This document shows positions 32,627 to 41,338 of a DNA stretch of 64,000 nt, piece by piece. The DNA lies in NCBI GenBank assembly GCA_000155695.1, contig DS990592.1:3919820-3983819 (forward strand), in the 5' to 3' direction. The DNA is from Verrucomicrobiia bacterium DG1235. GTDB lineage: Bacteria; Verrucomicrobiota; Verrucomicrobiia; Opitutales; Opitutaceae. Position 1 is the stretch's first letter, and every line of letters begins with the position of its first letter. A program made the translations under genes and the position numbers. The notes beneath the pieces are model-generated. The model saw only the letters and a program-made list of their open reading frames with translations. It searched no databases and was not told where the DNA came from.

Positions 32627-35119
32627 TTAGTTCGTTCTCATGGCTTGAAGGGGTGTGAGCTTGGAGGCTTGCCAGGCGGGAAAGCCCATGGAGAGGCCGA
32701 TGGCGCTGAGCACTACGAGGACTGCGATCGGGTAGGCGTATAGGAGTGGGAGGTAGTAGATGCCGATGGAGGTTTTGAGGATGAGCACGACGTAGTGGCC
32801 GATGGCGATGCCGACGGCGGCTGCGAGGAAGCGGGCGAGGGAGCCGCGTTTCATCACGTTGAGCAGAATCTCGCTTCCGCTGGCGCCGATTGCCATGCGG
32901 ATGGCGAATTCCCGGAAACGCTGTCGGGTGGTGAAACTTACCACTGCGTAGAGGCCGCCGATTCCTAGGATTAGTGATGAAAATCCGAATACGGCGAACA
33001 TGGAGAAGGTGAGGTCTTTGGATACGCTGTTGCGATCAACGATGCCTTTGACGGTCAGGAAGCGGCCGTGGAAGGCGAGTTCGGGGTTCATGGACCTGAG
33101 CTCGGTTTGCAGGGGGACTGTCCAGTCGAAGGGGTCGCCTTCGCTGAGTACGAGGATATGCAGGTCGTTGATATAGGAGGCTTGGGCTACTGGCACGTAG
33201 ATTTTAGCGAAGCCGGACTCGATGAAGTTTTGGCCGGGCATGGGGTCTGGGGAAACGTTTGCGATGACTCCGACCACGGTGCGGAAGGGTTGTTGGTCGG
33301 GGGCGTTTGGGTCGTAGAACTTGATTCTTTTTCCGATGGGGTTTTGATTCTTCCAATAGTGGCTGACGAAGTTTTCGTTCACTAGACAGACTTGGTCGTT
33401 TTCTCGCGTGTCGCGTTTGCTGAGTCCGCGTCCATGCAGTATTTTAAGATTGAATACGTCTTGGTAGCCTTCGGATATTACGACTCTGCGTGCTTCGGGT
33501 CGCGTTTCGGCTAGCTCGTAGCTTTCTCCGTCGAATTCGAATCGATCGAGGTTCATCCAGGTCGACTCTGGATCTGCTCCACCGGCTTCTTCGGAACTGA
33601 AAGCGAATTTCGCTGCTTTCGGATAGGCGCTAAGTCGATCTTCGAAGGTTTCGATGAATTGGGGGATTAGACCTTTTTCTCTTTCCTGATCCATTGCTTT
33701 CAGTTGAAGGGCGCCATCAAGAATCTGGTCGGGGTCGTAGGGTGTTTCCCATTTTTTGGAGTGTATCCAAAACAGCATCATAGCCACGCTCATGAAAACG
33801 AGGCCTCCGGTGGTGAGTATCTGGAAATTCAGTACGAATTTTGAAATGGCTCCCAGGTAGAGCCCGGTGGAGGTACGGGTGTCTTCGCGGAGGTTTTTTG
33901 CGACGGAGGAGCGTGAGGCGCGGAGTCCGGGGAGCAGGGTGGCGGCGGCAGCGGTTGCGATTACGATGACTACGACGAAGCCGATTACGCGGCCGTCCAT
34001 CTCGAGTCGCCACCAGTAGGGAACGTACATCTGTTTTTTGAATAGAGCCCAGACCAATTTGAGCCCCCAGTAGGAGATGAGGGTGCCGAGGGCGGATCCG
34101 ACAAGGGTGAGTATCAGCCCATCGAATACGACTTGGCTGATAATGTGGCTTCGATTCGCGCCCATGGCGTTGCGGATGGAGAGCTCGTTGGTGCGCGTGG
34201 CGGTCCTGGTCATTATCAGGTTGAAGAGATTTGAGCAGGCGACGCCCAGAACGAGGATGGCGCAGAGCAGGAGAGCGTAGCAGGTTTTGTCGAAGCGTTG
34301 GCTGACGATGGTCTTGGTGAGCCAAATCGAGTAGGGCTCTAGGCGGATTTCGTGCAGGTCTTCGTTGGTGTTCGGGTAGGTTTTGGAGAGTTTTAGGGCG
34401 ATGGTGGCCAGATCGGATTTTGCTTTTTCCTTGCTGTATCCGTTTTTTAATACGCCTATGGCCTGGGTTCGGTGCCATGATTTTCGTTCGAGCTCTCGGG
34501 CTTGGGCCCAGTCTGTGGCGACCCAGATGTGGACTTCGTCGGGGAAGCGAAAGCCCTCTGGCATGACTCCGACAATGGTGCAGCGTTTGCCGTCCAGCAT
34601 GGCGGTAGTTCCGGCTATATTTTCGTCGCTTTCGAAGTGTTCCCGCCAGATGGAGTGGGAGATGATGAGGGTGTCCTCGTTTCGCCCGATGGCGTCTTCG
34701 GGGCGGAAGGTTCTGCCGAGGAGCGGCGTTTCCTTGATGAAGTCGAAGAAGTCCGGATCAACGAAGGCGAGTTCGTATCGTCTGGAGAAGCTGTTTCCTG
34801 CCGGGTTGTAGAAGTTGAGGTTGCTCCATTGGAAGGAGGTGAGTTTTTCGAAGCTTTGGCTTTCCTTTTTGATTACCTCGAAATCGAGGGGATGGATAGT
34901 GGTTTGGTTTCGTTGCTTGTCGGGAAAGGCCCACTCGAGCTTGAGGATTTCGCGCTCTTCGTTGAGGTCGAGGGGGCTCCAGAGGATGCCGTTTACGAAG
35001 GCGAACATGGTGATGGCCACGCTGGTGCCGACGGCGACCACGAAGATGGCCATGGCGCTTGAGCCGGGGTTTTTGAGGAAGAGGCGAAAGGCGAAGCGAA
35101 GGTCGGTGAGGAGGCTCAT
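32627..35119 (-). CDS. MacB/FtsX-type ABC transporter permease (orphan duplicated permease)
   Basis: The protein has 830 residues and the layout of the acidobacterial-type duplicated orphan permease family. A membrane helix near the N-terminus ('AMAIFVVAVGTSVAITMFAFVNGIL') leads into a large periplasmic MacB-like domain. An FtsX block of three helices follows near 285-420 ('LSIRNAMGANRSHIISQVVFDGLILTLVGSALGTLISYWGL'). A second periplasmic domain and a second FtsX block lie near the C-terminus ('REFAIRMAIGASGSEILLNVMKRG', 'PAWQASKLTPLQAMRTN'). No ATPase gene is adjacent. The substrate is unknown; related proteins act in export or mechanotransmission at the envelope. Confidence 0.88.
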   Translation of the reverse strand: MSLLTDLRFAFRLFLKNPGSSAMAIFVVAVGTSVAITMFAFVNGILWSPLDLNEEREILKLEWAFPDKQRNQTTIHPLDFEVIKKESQSFEKLTSFQWSNLNFYNPAGNSFSRRYELAFVDPDFFDFIKETPLLGRTFRPEDAIGRNEDTLIISHSIWREHFESDENIAGTTAMLDGKRCTIVGVMPEGFRFPDEVHIWVATDWAQARELERKSWHRTQAIGVLKNGYSKEKAKSDLATIALKLSKTYPNTNEDLHEIRLEPYSIWLTKTIVSQRFDKTCYALLLCAILVLGVACSNLFNLIMTRTATRTNELSIRNAMGANRSHIISQVVFDGLILTLVGSALGTLISYWGLKLVWALFKKQMYVPYWWRLEMDGRVIGFVVVIVIATAAAATLLPGLRASRSSVAKNLREDTRTSTGLYLGAISKFVLNFQILTTGGLVFMSVAMMLFWIHSKKWETPYDPDQILDGALQLKAMDQEREKGLIPQFIETFEDRLSAYPKAAKFAFSSEEAGGADPESTWMNLDRFEFDGESYELAETRPEARRVVISEGYQDVFNLKILHGRGLSKRDTRENDQVCLVNENFVSHYWKNQNPIGKRIKFYDPNAPDQQPFRTVVGVIANVSPDPMPGQNFIESGFAKIYVPVAQASYINDLHILVLSEGDPFDWTVPLQTELRSMNPELAFHGRFLTVKGIVDRNSVSKDLTFSMFAVFGFSSLILGIGGLYAVVSFTTRQRFREFAIRMAIGASGSEILLNVMKRGSLARFLAAAVGIAIGHYVVLILKTSIGIYYLPLLYAYPIAVLVVLSAIGLSMGFPAWQASKLTPLQAMRTN

Positions 35120-35153
35120 GGCTTGTTGTAGAAAAATCTGGATACAGGGCAGG

Positions 35154-35217
35154 GCGGAGCCGGCCCCAGCCTGGGGCTGGGTACGGCTAGCAATGTGGGC
35201 GCGGGCTGAGGCTCCGC
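35154..35217 (-). repeat. Nested stem-loop between the TPR gene and the permease gene
   Basis: Outer arms GCGGAGCC (35154-35161) and GGCTCCGC (35210-35217) pair perfectly and enclose a second perfect stem, CCAGCC-TGG-GGCTGG (35166-35180). It sits between the stop of the upstream minus-strand TPR gene and the permease start, so it may terminate or attenuate read-through. There is no T run. Confidence 0.5.
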
Positions 35218-35230
35218 GCTAGCTTGGTCG

Positions 35231-36886
35231 CTAGAGGGAGGCGGGAGCGCAGTAGCAGGAGGAGCCGGGGAGGGTGTCGGCTTTTATCCAGGCTTCGGCG
35301 AGCTGGCCGGAGAGGTGGATGGCTTCGGCTGGGTTTTTCTTTTGGGCGCGGAGGGCGTTTTGCAGGCCGAGCAGGCCCCAGCCGTTGTCGCGGTTGCGAG
35401 TGAGGTCTTCGCGGTAGACGGCTTCGGCTTCGGCGTAGCGTTTCTGTTCCATGAGGAGAGCGCCGAGGGCGTGGCGCACGGGAAGCATCCAGCCGGGAGG
35501 TTCATCGTAGACGAGGGCGTCTTCGGCGGCGATGCCTTGACGGAGGATGGCGAAGGCTTGATCGTAATTACCTTCTCGATACAGGAGTTCGCCTTCGATC
35601 ATGGCGCGAGCGATGGGAAGGACCTTGGCGACGGGGTTGTTGAAGATATGCCAGTCTTCGGGGACGGCTGCCATGGCGGTTTCGAATGCGGCCATCTCGG
35701 CGCGGGCGGCTTGGGTGCGGCCGAGTGCGGAATTGGCGATGGAGCGGGCGTAGTGCCGGACGGCGTTGCTGACGAGTCGGAATTCTGGATAGGCGGGTTC
35801 TTCGAGGATTTCCTCCCATTTTCCGAAGCGGATCATGACGTGGAGGGTGGTGGGCATGATGCCTTCGATGAGGAAGGCGAAGTCTTTGAGGGCGGGCTCG
35901 GGCATTTCGCGTTCGAGGTCGCGCGCGGCGGTGATGGCGTCTTGGTAACGGCCGGACATCATGGCGGCGTAGGAGAGGAAGTGCAGGTTGTGGGCGTAGT
36001 AGACGAAGTACATCGACGGCTCGGGGGCGATGGAGAAGTAGGAGCGATCAGCTTCGACGGCTTGGGCGTTGGAGTCGACGGCGTCGGAGTAGCGGCCGAC
36101 TCGGACGTAGATGTGGGAGGGCATGTGGACGAGGTGTCCGGCCCCGGGAACGAGGGTGCGGAGGCGATCTGCGGAGGCTTCGGCTCGGTCGGGATTCGAG
36201 GAGGCTTCGACGGTGTGGATGTAGAAGTGGTTGGCTCCGGGGTGGAAGGGATCGTTTTTGAGGGCGGCTTCGAGGGCGGCGACGATTTCGAGGGTGCGGC
36301 CTTTGGCGTTTCCTTGGTTGTCCCAGTAGTCCCAGGGTTGGAGGTTCATGAGGGAGTCGCCGAAGAGGGCGGCGATATCGGCGTCGCCGGGATGGGAAGC
36401 GTAGGCCTTGCCCATGGCGTCGGCGTAAGCGAGGTCGAGTGGTTTGCGGTCCTCGGGAGCTGGGTATTGATAGCGTGCGGAGACGGCGCGGATGAGGGCG
36501 GCTTCGGGTGGACTGGCGGTGGCGATGCGGGCGAGGGCCTTGTCGGCGGCTTGGCGGGCGGCTTGGGAGCGCTCGTCGGTCATTTGCGGATCGTTGATGT
36601 TGATCCCGTGGGCGTAGGCGATGCCCCACCAGGGCATGGCGGCGGAGGGATCGGCCTCTGCGGCGGCGTGGAAGGAGCGGATGGCTTCGTCGTGGTTGAA
36701 GCCGTAGAGCAGCTGCATGCCTTGATCGAACCACTTTTGGGCGTCGGGGGAGGCGGCGCTGATGGAGCGGTGGAAGTCGCCGAAGCCTTGGTAGAGTTTG
36801 GCGTCGGCGGCTTGGGCGTGGCAGTTGGAGTAGAGCAGGCCGGCGCAGAGAAGCGCGGCGAGGAGGGTCAGCGTTTTTCGTTTCAT
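35231..36886 (-). CDS. Secreted tetratricopeptide-repeat protein
   Basis: The protein has 551 residues with a signal peptide (MKRKTLTLLAALLCAGLLYSNCHA); a Cys lies at the end of the hydrophobic stretch but the lipobox is imperfect. The rest is helical TPR-like: 'WFDQGMQLLYGFNHDEAIRSFHAAAEADPSAAMPWWGIAYAHGININDP' near 50-100 and a C-terminal TPR ('EQKRYAEAEAVYREDLTRNRDNGWGLLGLQNALRA'). The motif 'H-F-Y-I-H-T-V-E-A-S' and 'H-M-P-S-H-I-Y-V-R' near 220-260 are conserved in a family of periplasmic TPR proteins of unknown function. It lies between the SARP-type regulator and the permease, all on one strand, but gaps of 111 and 276 bases make a single operon uncertain. Confidence 0.75.
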   Translation of the reverse strand: MKRKTLTLLAALLCAGLLYSNCHAQAADAKLYQGFGDFHRSISAASPDAQKWFDQGMQLLYGFNHDEAIRSFHAAAEADPSAAMPWWGIAYAHGININDPQMTDERSQAARQAADKALARIATASPPEAALIRAVSARYQYPAPEDRKPLDLAYADAMGKAYASHPGDADIAALFGDSLMNLQPWDYWDNQGNAKGRTLEIVAALEAALKNDPFHPGANHFYIHTVEASSNPDRAEASADRLRTLVPGAGHLVHMPSHIYVRVGRYSDAVDSNAQAVEADRSYFSIAPEPSMYFVYYAHNLHFLSYAAMMSGRYQDAITAARDLEREMPEPALKDFAFLIEGIMPTTLHVMIRFGKWEEILEEPAYPEFRLVSNAVRHYARSIANSALGRTQAARAEMAAFETAMAAVPEDWHIFNNPVAKVLPIARAMIEGELLYREGNYDQAFAILRQGIAAEDALVYDEPPGWMLPVRHALGALLMEQKRYAEAEAVYREDLTRNRDNGWGLLGLQNALRAQKKNPAEAIHLSGQLAEAWIKADTLPGSSCYCAPASL

Positions 36887-37041
36887 TGGATACAGGCGAA
36901 TTGGGATCCGCGCCTTTTGCTTGTGGCGGGATCGGGTTGGAGGAGCTCTGGAGCCGCGTGATGGATTCGCTTGAGCGAATGCGTTCTGGAGCGTTGTGGC
37001 GGCCAGATTAGCAGGCGGGCGTTTCTCTAGCGTTTTGCGGG

Positions 37042-37062
37042 GCGTTTCTTGGGGAGAAACGC
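37042..37062. terminator. Hairpin downstream of the SARP-type regulator
   Basis: A perfect 8-bp stem (GCGTTTCT / AGAAACGC, 5-base loop) lies about 100 bases beyond the stop of the minus-strand regulator gene. The T run lies on the plus-strand side, so its use as a terminator for the minus-strand gene is doubtful. Confidence 0.35.
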
Positions 37063-37162
37063 GGACTTTTTTCGCCTTTTTGCGCGTTCTTGTCGCGGTT
37101 TGGGGATTTTTGGGCGGTTTCTGGGAGTTGCTGCGTTCGAGGCCGTTTGCTGCTCTGTGAGC

Positions 37163-39907
37163 TTAGAGGAGGAGATCGGCAGTCGAGTCGGGCATGGGGG
37201 CGAGTTGCCCGGTGGCTTCCATCTTTCGTAGGTTCGCCTTCTGGGCGGCGAGTCGGGCATTCATGATGCTGATGAGTCGTTTAAACTCGGGATCGTTGTG
37301 GATCTCGCGGGTGAAGGGATCGGTGGCGACGTGGCTGAGGGCGCCTCCGCCTTCGATGAATTCTTGCAGGGAGGCGGTGGCGGCTGGGATGTCGCCCAGA
37401 ACGATGTAGATGGGAAGTTCGTAGGCGTGGTAGCCGGTGGCTCCCCAGCGGTTCATTTGTGGAACTGATTCCTTGAGGCGGCGGGCGAGGGCTTGGGCTC
37501 TTTCTTTTTGTCCGCTGGCGTGGAGAAGAAATGCGAATTCGTTGACCTGGATGAAGTTCTTTTTGGTGATCGGGCAATCGGGGCTCGCGACCCAGGGGTA
37601 GGTTTTCAGGTAGCGATCGAAGGCTTCTTGCGGACGACCTCTGTCGACGGAGATTGCGGCTAGCTTATAGGCGGACCAGTCGAAGTATTCGTCGCTTTGC
37701 TTGAGGGCGGAGTAGCTGGCGGTGGCGAGCTCGATTTCGCCCCGGAACTCGTGGGCGAGCCCTCTGAGGAAATTGGCCCGATTCGAGTTTGGAGCCATGG
37801 AGAGGTAGCGTTTGCTCCATTCGAGGTAGGCGTCGGTGTCGCCGAGGTCGAAATAGGCGTCGGCGATGTAGGAGCAGAGATTTAAGTTGTCCGGTTCGAG
37901 GGCGAAGGCTTGGCGGTAGTAGCGAATGGCTTGGTCGAAGCGGTAAAGTCCGACATCGTAGAGGCGGCCCATGGAGGTGAGGGCTGTGACGTCGCTCGGA
38001 TTTTTTTCCAGGAGGGCTTCTAGAATGGCCTTGGCCTCGTCGGTGCGGCGGAGGGTGATGAGGATGTCGGGGACGAGGGTGGAGTCGTTTAGGCTGTAGG
38101 GGTCGAGTTCGGCGGCTTTACGAGCGAGTACGAGGGCGGGTTCGGGGTCTCCGACTTGGTACATTTGGGCGAGGGCGAGCTGCTGGTAGGCGAAGGCGTT
38201 GTTGGGGTTGAGTTCGATGGCTCGCTGGAAGGCTTGGATGGCTTTGGCGGTTTTGATTTGGCAGAAACTGAGGAAACCGAGGGCGACGTGGGCTTCGCTG
38301 AGCTGCTTGTTCAGCTGGAGGGCTTGGTCGATATGGGGCTGGGCTTTGGCGACTTGCTCTCCGACGGGCAGGCCTTGGAAGTGGATTCGGTTGAGGTAGG
38401 TGTTGGCCAGTTCGGCGTGCGCTTGAGCGAAGTTGGGGTCGAGCTCGATGGCTCGCTTGAAGTGGTCGATGCCTTGCTCGAAACTGGCATTGGTGAGCAA
38501 GGCGATGCTGGATTTGCCGCGGAAATAGGCTTCGAGGCTGGCGAGGTTTTCCGTGGGGATGGTATCGCTCGGGTTGAGCGTTTTGGCGGAGAGCTGGGGG
38601 CTGAGCTCGCGGGCGACGGCTTCGGTGACTTCGGCTTGGAGGGCGAAGATGTTTTGGGCGGAGATTTCGCGAGTGTAGTTCTTGGCCCAGAGGTGGAAGC
38701 CGGTGGCTGCGTCGACCAGCTGGATGTTGATGCGGATTTGGTTGCCGGAGCGCTGCACTCCGCCTTCGATGATGTTTGTGACGCCGAGTTCGCGGGCGAT
38801 CTTCTTGAGGTCTTTGTCGCTGTCCCGATAGCTCATGACGGAGGTGCGGGAAATGATTTTGACTTCCGGTATATGAGAGACGCGGGTGATGAGGTCGTCG
38901 TGGATGCCGTCGGCGAAGAAGCGGTCTTTCTCGAGCTCGCTGCGGTTTTCGAAGGGGAGGATAGCGAGTGAGCGTTTTGGCGGCGGCGTGTCTGGAGTTT
39001 GGGTTGCGTAGTAGGCAATGAGGACGGCCACGCTGGCGGCGAAGGCGGCGAGCCAAAGGAGGGGGCGTCTGGAGCGACTTGGCGGGCGTGACGAGTCGAG
39101 CGGAGCGGATCGGGGCGGTGTTGCGCTGTCGGAAGTCGGAGCTTGGGCGGAAGATTGCAAGAGCGTCTGATGGAGGGCGGCGAGCTCCGGGCCGGGTGTG
39201 ATTCCGAGTTCTGTTTGAAGGCGTTTCTCGTAGGCTTGATAGGCGAGCAGGGCGGCGGCGCGATCGCCCGCCTCGGCGAGGAGCGCGATATGGTTGTGGC
39301 AGCTGGCTTCGCTTAGGCTTTCGTGTTGTATCCGAATTTTGGAGTAGGTGATAGCGTTCTTGAGATTTCCCGATTCGCGCAGGATCTGTATCAGCTGCGC
39401 GAAGGCTGTATCCATTTTCAGCTGCAGCGACTCTCGCTCGGGGTGTATCCACTCGTCTAAGGATTTTGGAAACAAGGGGCCTTGGTATGTATTGACGGCT
39501 TTTTGCAGGTGGCTGACGGCGGCTTGGGCGTCGCCTTCCGATAGGGCTAGAGCGGCGGCTTGGAGCGAAGTTTTAAGTTCCGTGTGGTCGACCAGGCAGG
39601 CGTCGGTTTGGGCGAGCGTGATGGAGCTTTTGTCGGCGATGATAAAGGGCTCGATATCGGGGAGGGATTGTCGCAGGCCGTGGAGGAGATTTCTTAAGTT
39701 GGTGAGGGCCTGCTTTTCTTCGGAATCTGGCCAGAAGGTGAAGGCAAGGTGCGAGCGCTCCTGCGGCATGCCTTGATGAAAGGCGAGGTAGGCGAGCAAG
39801 GCCTGCTGGCGTGGCTTGTCGACCGAGCGGACCGGAGCGGCATCCAATGATATGGAAAAGCCTCCAAGGAGTTGGATATGGAGGGTGGCTGGCGTGGTTG
39901 GATTCAC
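37163..39907 (-). CDS. SARP/BTAD-type regulator fused to TolB-like and TPR domains
   Basis: A GTG start gives 914 residues. Residues 5-95 form an OmpR-like DNA-binding winged helix of the SARP type ('LQLLGGFSISLDAAPVRSVDKPRQQALLAYLAFH...RNLLHGLRQSL'). A BTAD helical domain (about 95-250) ends in 'YEKRLQTELGITPGPELAALH'. One membrane segment (about 279-300) separates this cytoplasmic part from a periplasmic FlgO/TolB-like domain ('RSLAILPFENRSELEKDRFFADGIHDDLITRVSHIP', about 313-440) and about ten TPRs to the end. It is therefore a membrane-spanning transcription factor in the style of CadC/ToxR but with a SARP head. The target genes are unknown; the TPR protein and permease downstream are candidates. 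Confidence 0.85.
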   Translation of the reverse strand: MNPTTPATLHIQLLGGFSISLDAAPVRSVDKPRQQALLAYLAFHQGMPQERSHLAFTFWPDSEEKQALTNLRNLLHGLRQSLPDIEPFIIADKSSITLAQTDACLVDHTELKTSLQAAALALSEGDAQAAVSHLQKAVNTYQGPLFPKSLDEWIHPERESLQLKMDTAFAQLIQILRESGNLKNAITYSKIRIQHESLSEASCHNHIALLAEAGDRAAALLAYQAYEKRLQTELGITPGPELAALHQTLLQSSAQAPTSDSATPPRSAPLDSSRPPSRSRRPLLWLAAFAASVAVLIAYYATQTPDTPPPKRSLAILPFENRSELEKDRFFADGIHDDLITRVSHIPEVKIISRTSVMSYRDSDKDLKKIARELGVTNIIEGGVQRSGNQIRINIQLVDAATGFHLWAKNYTREISAQNIFALQAEVTEAVARELSPQLSAKTLNPSDTIPTENLASLEAYFRGKSSIALLTNASFEQGIDHFKRAIELDPNFAQAHAELANTYLNRIHFQGLPVGEQVAKAQPHIDQALQLNKQLSEAHVALGFLSFCQIKTAKAIQAFQRAIELNPNNAFAYQQLALAQMYQVGDPEPALVLARKAAELDPYSLNDSTLVPDILITLRRTDEAKAILEALLEKNPSDVTALTSMGRLYDVGLYRFDQAIRYYRQAFALEPDNLNLCSYIADAYFDLGDTDAYLEWSKRYLSMAPNSNRANFLRGLAHEFRGEIELATASYSALKQSDEYFDWSAYKLAAISVDRGRPQEAFDRYLKTYPWVASPDCPITKKNFIQVNEFAFLLHASGQKERAQALARRLKESVPQMNRWGATGYHAYELPIYIVLGDIPAATASLQEFIEGGGALSHVATDPFTREIHNDPEFKRLISIMNARLAAQKANLRKMEATGQLAPMPDSTADLLL

Positions 39908-40017
39908 GGGAGAGCGTTGGAGACTCGAGCGAGGAGTTGGGTCGCCGAAAGAGGAACGCGCTTTTTCGGTGATTCCAATCTTGGAATTGACGGGAGGGGA
40001 GTTATTTCAATTTTAAG

Positions 40018-40045
40018 CAATTAAATTGTGTACAACTTAAATAGA
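40018..40045 (+). promoter_or_regulatory. OhrR-type operator upstream of doxX-ohrR
   Basis: CAATTAAATTG (40018-40028) is a perfect 5-1-5 palindrome. Two bases later TACAACTTAAATAGA (40031-40045) is a degenerate second copy of the TACAATT-AATTGTA type of site known for OhrR. The tandem ends 10 bases before the ATG of the doxX-like gene, where a bound repressor would block expression. Confidence 0.65.
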
Positions 40046-40055
40046 TTCGAATTGG

Positions 40056-40496
40056 ATGGATCTCATGGTCGAGAAAACTGCTGACACTTCGAAGATCCAA
40101 AGCGGGTTTCGTTTTCTTCTAGGGGCGATGATGTTGCTCGCTGGGATTGGGCATATGACTTTTCAGCGCTTGGAGTTTCAGGCTCAGGTTCCGCCGTGGC
40201 TGCCGTTTGAGCCTGATTTCGTGGTGCTTGCGTCGGGCGTGGTTGAAATCGTTCTGGGTCTAGCGATGCTATTTTTTGGCCGGTACAAAATCTGGGTGGG
40301 TCTGGCGCTGGCGGCTTTCTACGTGCTGATTTTTCCGGGAAACATTTCGCAATACGTGAACCAGGTGGACGCTTTTGGGCTGGATACGGATCAGCAGCGA
40401 TTTAACCGACTTCTTTTCCAACCGGTTTTGATCGCGTGGGCGTTGTGGTCGACTGGGGCTTACCGTGTCTTCTTCGGTCGGAAGGGTAGGAGTTGA
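40056..40496 (+). CDS. DoxX-like membrane protein
   Basis: The protein has 146 residues (alternative ATG at 40065) and four membrane segments. 'LLGAMMLLAGIGHMTFQRLEF' and 'VVEIVLGLAMLFFGRYKIWVGLALAAFYVLIFPGNISQYV' fit the DoxX-like family. DoxX proteins in some bacteria take part in membrane redox and thiol-oxidative stress tolerance. An OhrR-type operator before it and an ohrR gene 72 bases after it place this protein in an organic-peroxide response. That context is stronger evidence for its role than the sequence. Confidence 0.8.
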   Translation: MDLMVEKTADTSKIQSGFRFLLGAMMLLAGIGHMTFQRLEFQAQVPPWLPFEPDFVVLASGVVEIVLGLAMLFFGRYKIWVGLALAAFYVLIFPGNISQYVNQVDAFGLDTDQQRFNRLLFQPVLIAWALWSTGAYRVFFGRKGRS

Positions 40497-40568
40497 GCTG
40501 CGCATGGGAGTGCCGGGCAGCTCTCTCTTGACCGGTCGTGACGGAAAGGCTCTGCTGCAGGAAATCGC

Positions 40569-41033
40569 ATGAATGACGAAGGGTACGAATTACTAAGGTT
40601 GGACAATCAGATATGTTTTCCGCTCTACGCGGCGACGAATCTGATCAATCGTCTCTATCGCCCTCTACTGGCTAAAGTGGGTCTGACCTATCCGCAGTAC
40701 ATCGCGATGATGGCGCTTTGGGAGCGGTCGCCAATGCCAATGGGAGCGCTATGCGATCGGCTCTTCCTTGATAGTGGCACGCTGACTCCTCTTCTGAAGC
40801 GCTTAGAAAAGACGGGTTACATCGCTCGTCGGCGCGATCCTGAAGACGAACGTCGTATGATCGTTTCTCTGACGGACGAAGGTGATCGTCTGCGTGAGGC
40901 GGCGAGCGAGATTCCGCGCGCCTTGCTCGAAAAATTTGATGCGGCGGGACCCGAGCTGGTTCTGTTTCGCGAGTTGCTGCAGGCCACGGTGGCGGGCTTG
41001 CATCAGAAGCTCCAGGAAGAGCAAGGCAGCTAG
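40569..41033 (+). CDS. ohrR: OhrR-family organic peroxide-sensing MarR regulator
   Basis: The protein has 154 residues. 'LDNQICFPLYAATNLINRLYRPLLAKVGLTYPQYIAMMALWE' aligns closely with Bacillus OhrR and keeps the sensor Cys near residue 16 in the N-Q-[IL]-C-F context; the Tyr residues expected to contact the oxidised Cys are present. The winged helix is 'LCDRLFLDSGTLTPLLKRLEKTGYIARRRDPEDERRMIVSLTDEGD'. Oxidation of that Cys by organic peroxide normally releases the repressor from DNA. No ohr peroxidase gene is adjacent. Instead the regulator follows the DoxX-like gene, which has an OhrR-type site in front. Confidence 0.9.
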   Translation: MNDEGYELLRLDNQICFPLYAATNLINRLYRPLLAKVGLTYPQYIAMMALWERSPMPMGALCDRLFLDSGTLTPLLKRLEKTGYIARRRDPEDERRMIVSLTDEGDRLREAASEIPRALLEKFDAAGPELVLFRELLQATVAGLHQKLQEEQGS

Positions 41034-41338
41034 GCTGTAGTCAGGCCGAATTCGCTAGTGGTCTATTTGGTGAGCAGTGTGATGGCGAGGAGAAGGGGTA
41101 TCGTATCCGAATCGGAGCTGGGCATAATCTCGATGGGGGCGAGGTTTTTGCTCGTATCGGGTATTCGATATTTCAATACGCAGGCGTAGCGGTCTTCTTC
41201 GAAGGGGCGATTTGCAGAAGGGAGGAGGACGTGTTTGCGATGGGGGTGGATATGTCCTCGCGTTCAAAAAGAAGATTGACGGGGAAGATCGCCTGTGTGA
41301 ATTAATAGACCATCGAGTCTAAAAAACAGTCAAAGCCT
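41034..41338. promoter_or_regulatory. Intergenic region with acuR operator (41306-41321)
   Basis: TAGAC-CATCGA-GTCTA at 41306-41321 is an inverted repeat 17 bases before the acuR start codon, of the TAGAC...GTCTA type seen for NemR/AcuR-like TetR repressors. It probably serves for autorepression of acuR-acuI. The rest of the gap holds a short minus-strand stretch that reads protein-like (about 41061-41250) but has no start codon, and nothing else that can be supported. Confidence 0.6.

Noticed and set aside
35315-36961. 548-residue Gly/Val-rich plus-strand frame opposite the TPR protein gene
   Set aside because: Antisense shadow; the TPR frame has a signal peptide and repeats.
37027-37260. 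Small minus-strand frame at the end of the SARP-type regulator gene
   Set aside because: Arg/Pro/Lys-rich, overlaps the 3' end of the real gene, and lacks any start signal.
41061-41250. Possible small minus-strand gene or gene remnant between ohrR and acuR
   Set aside because: One frame reads protein-like to a TAG, but there is no start codon, it follows an in-frame TGA, and no family was recognised.
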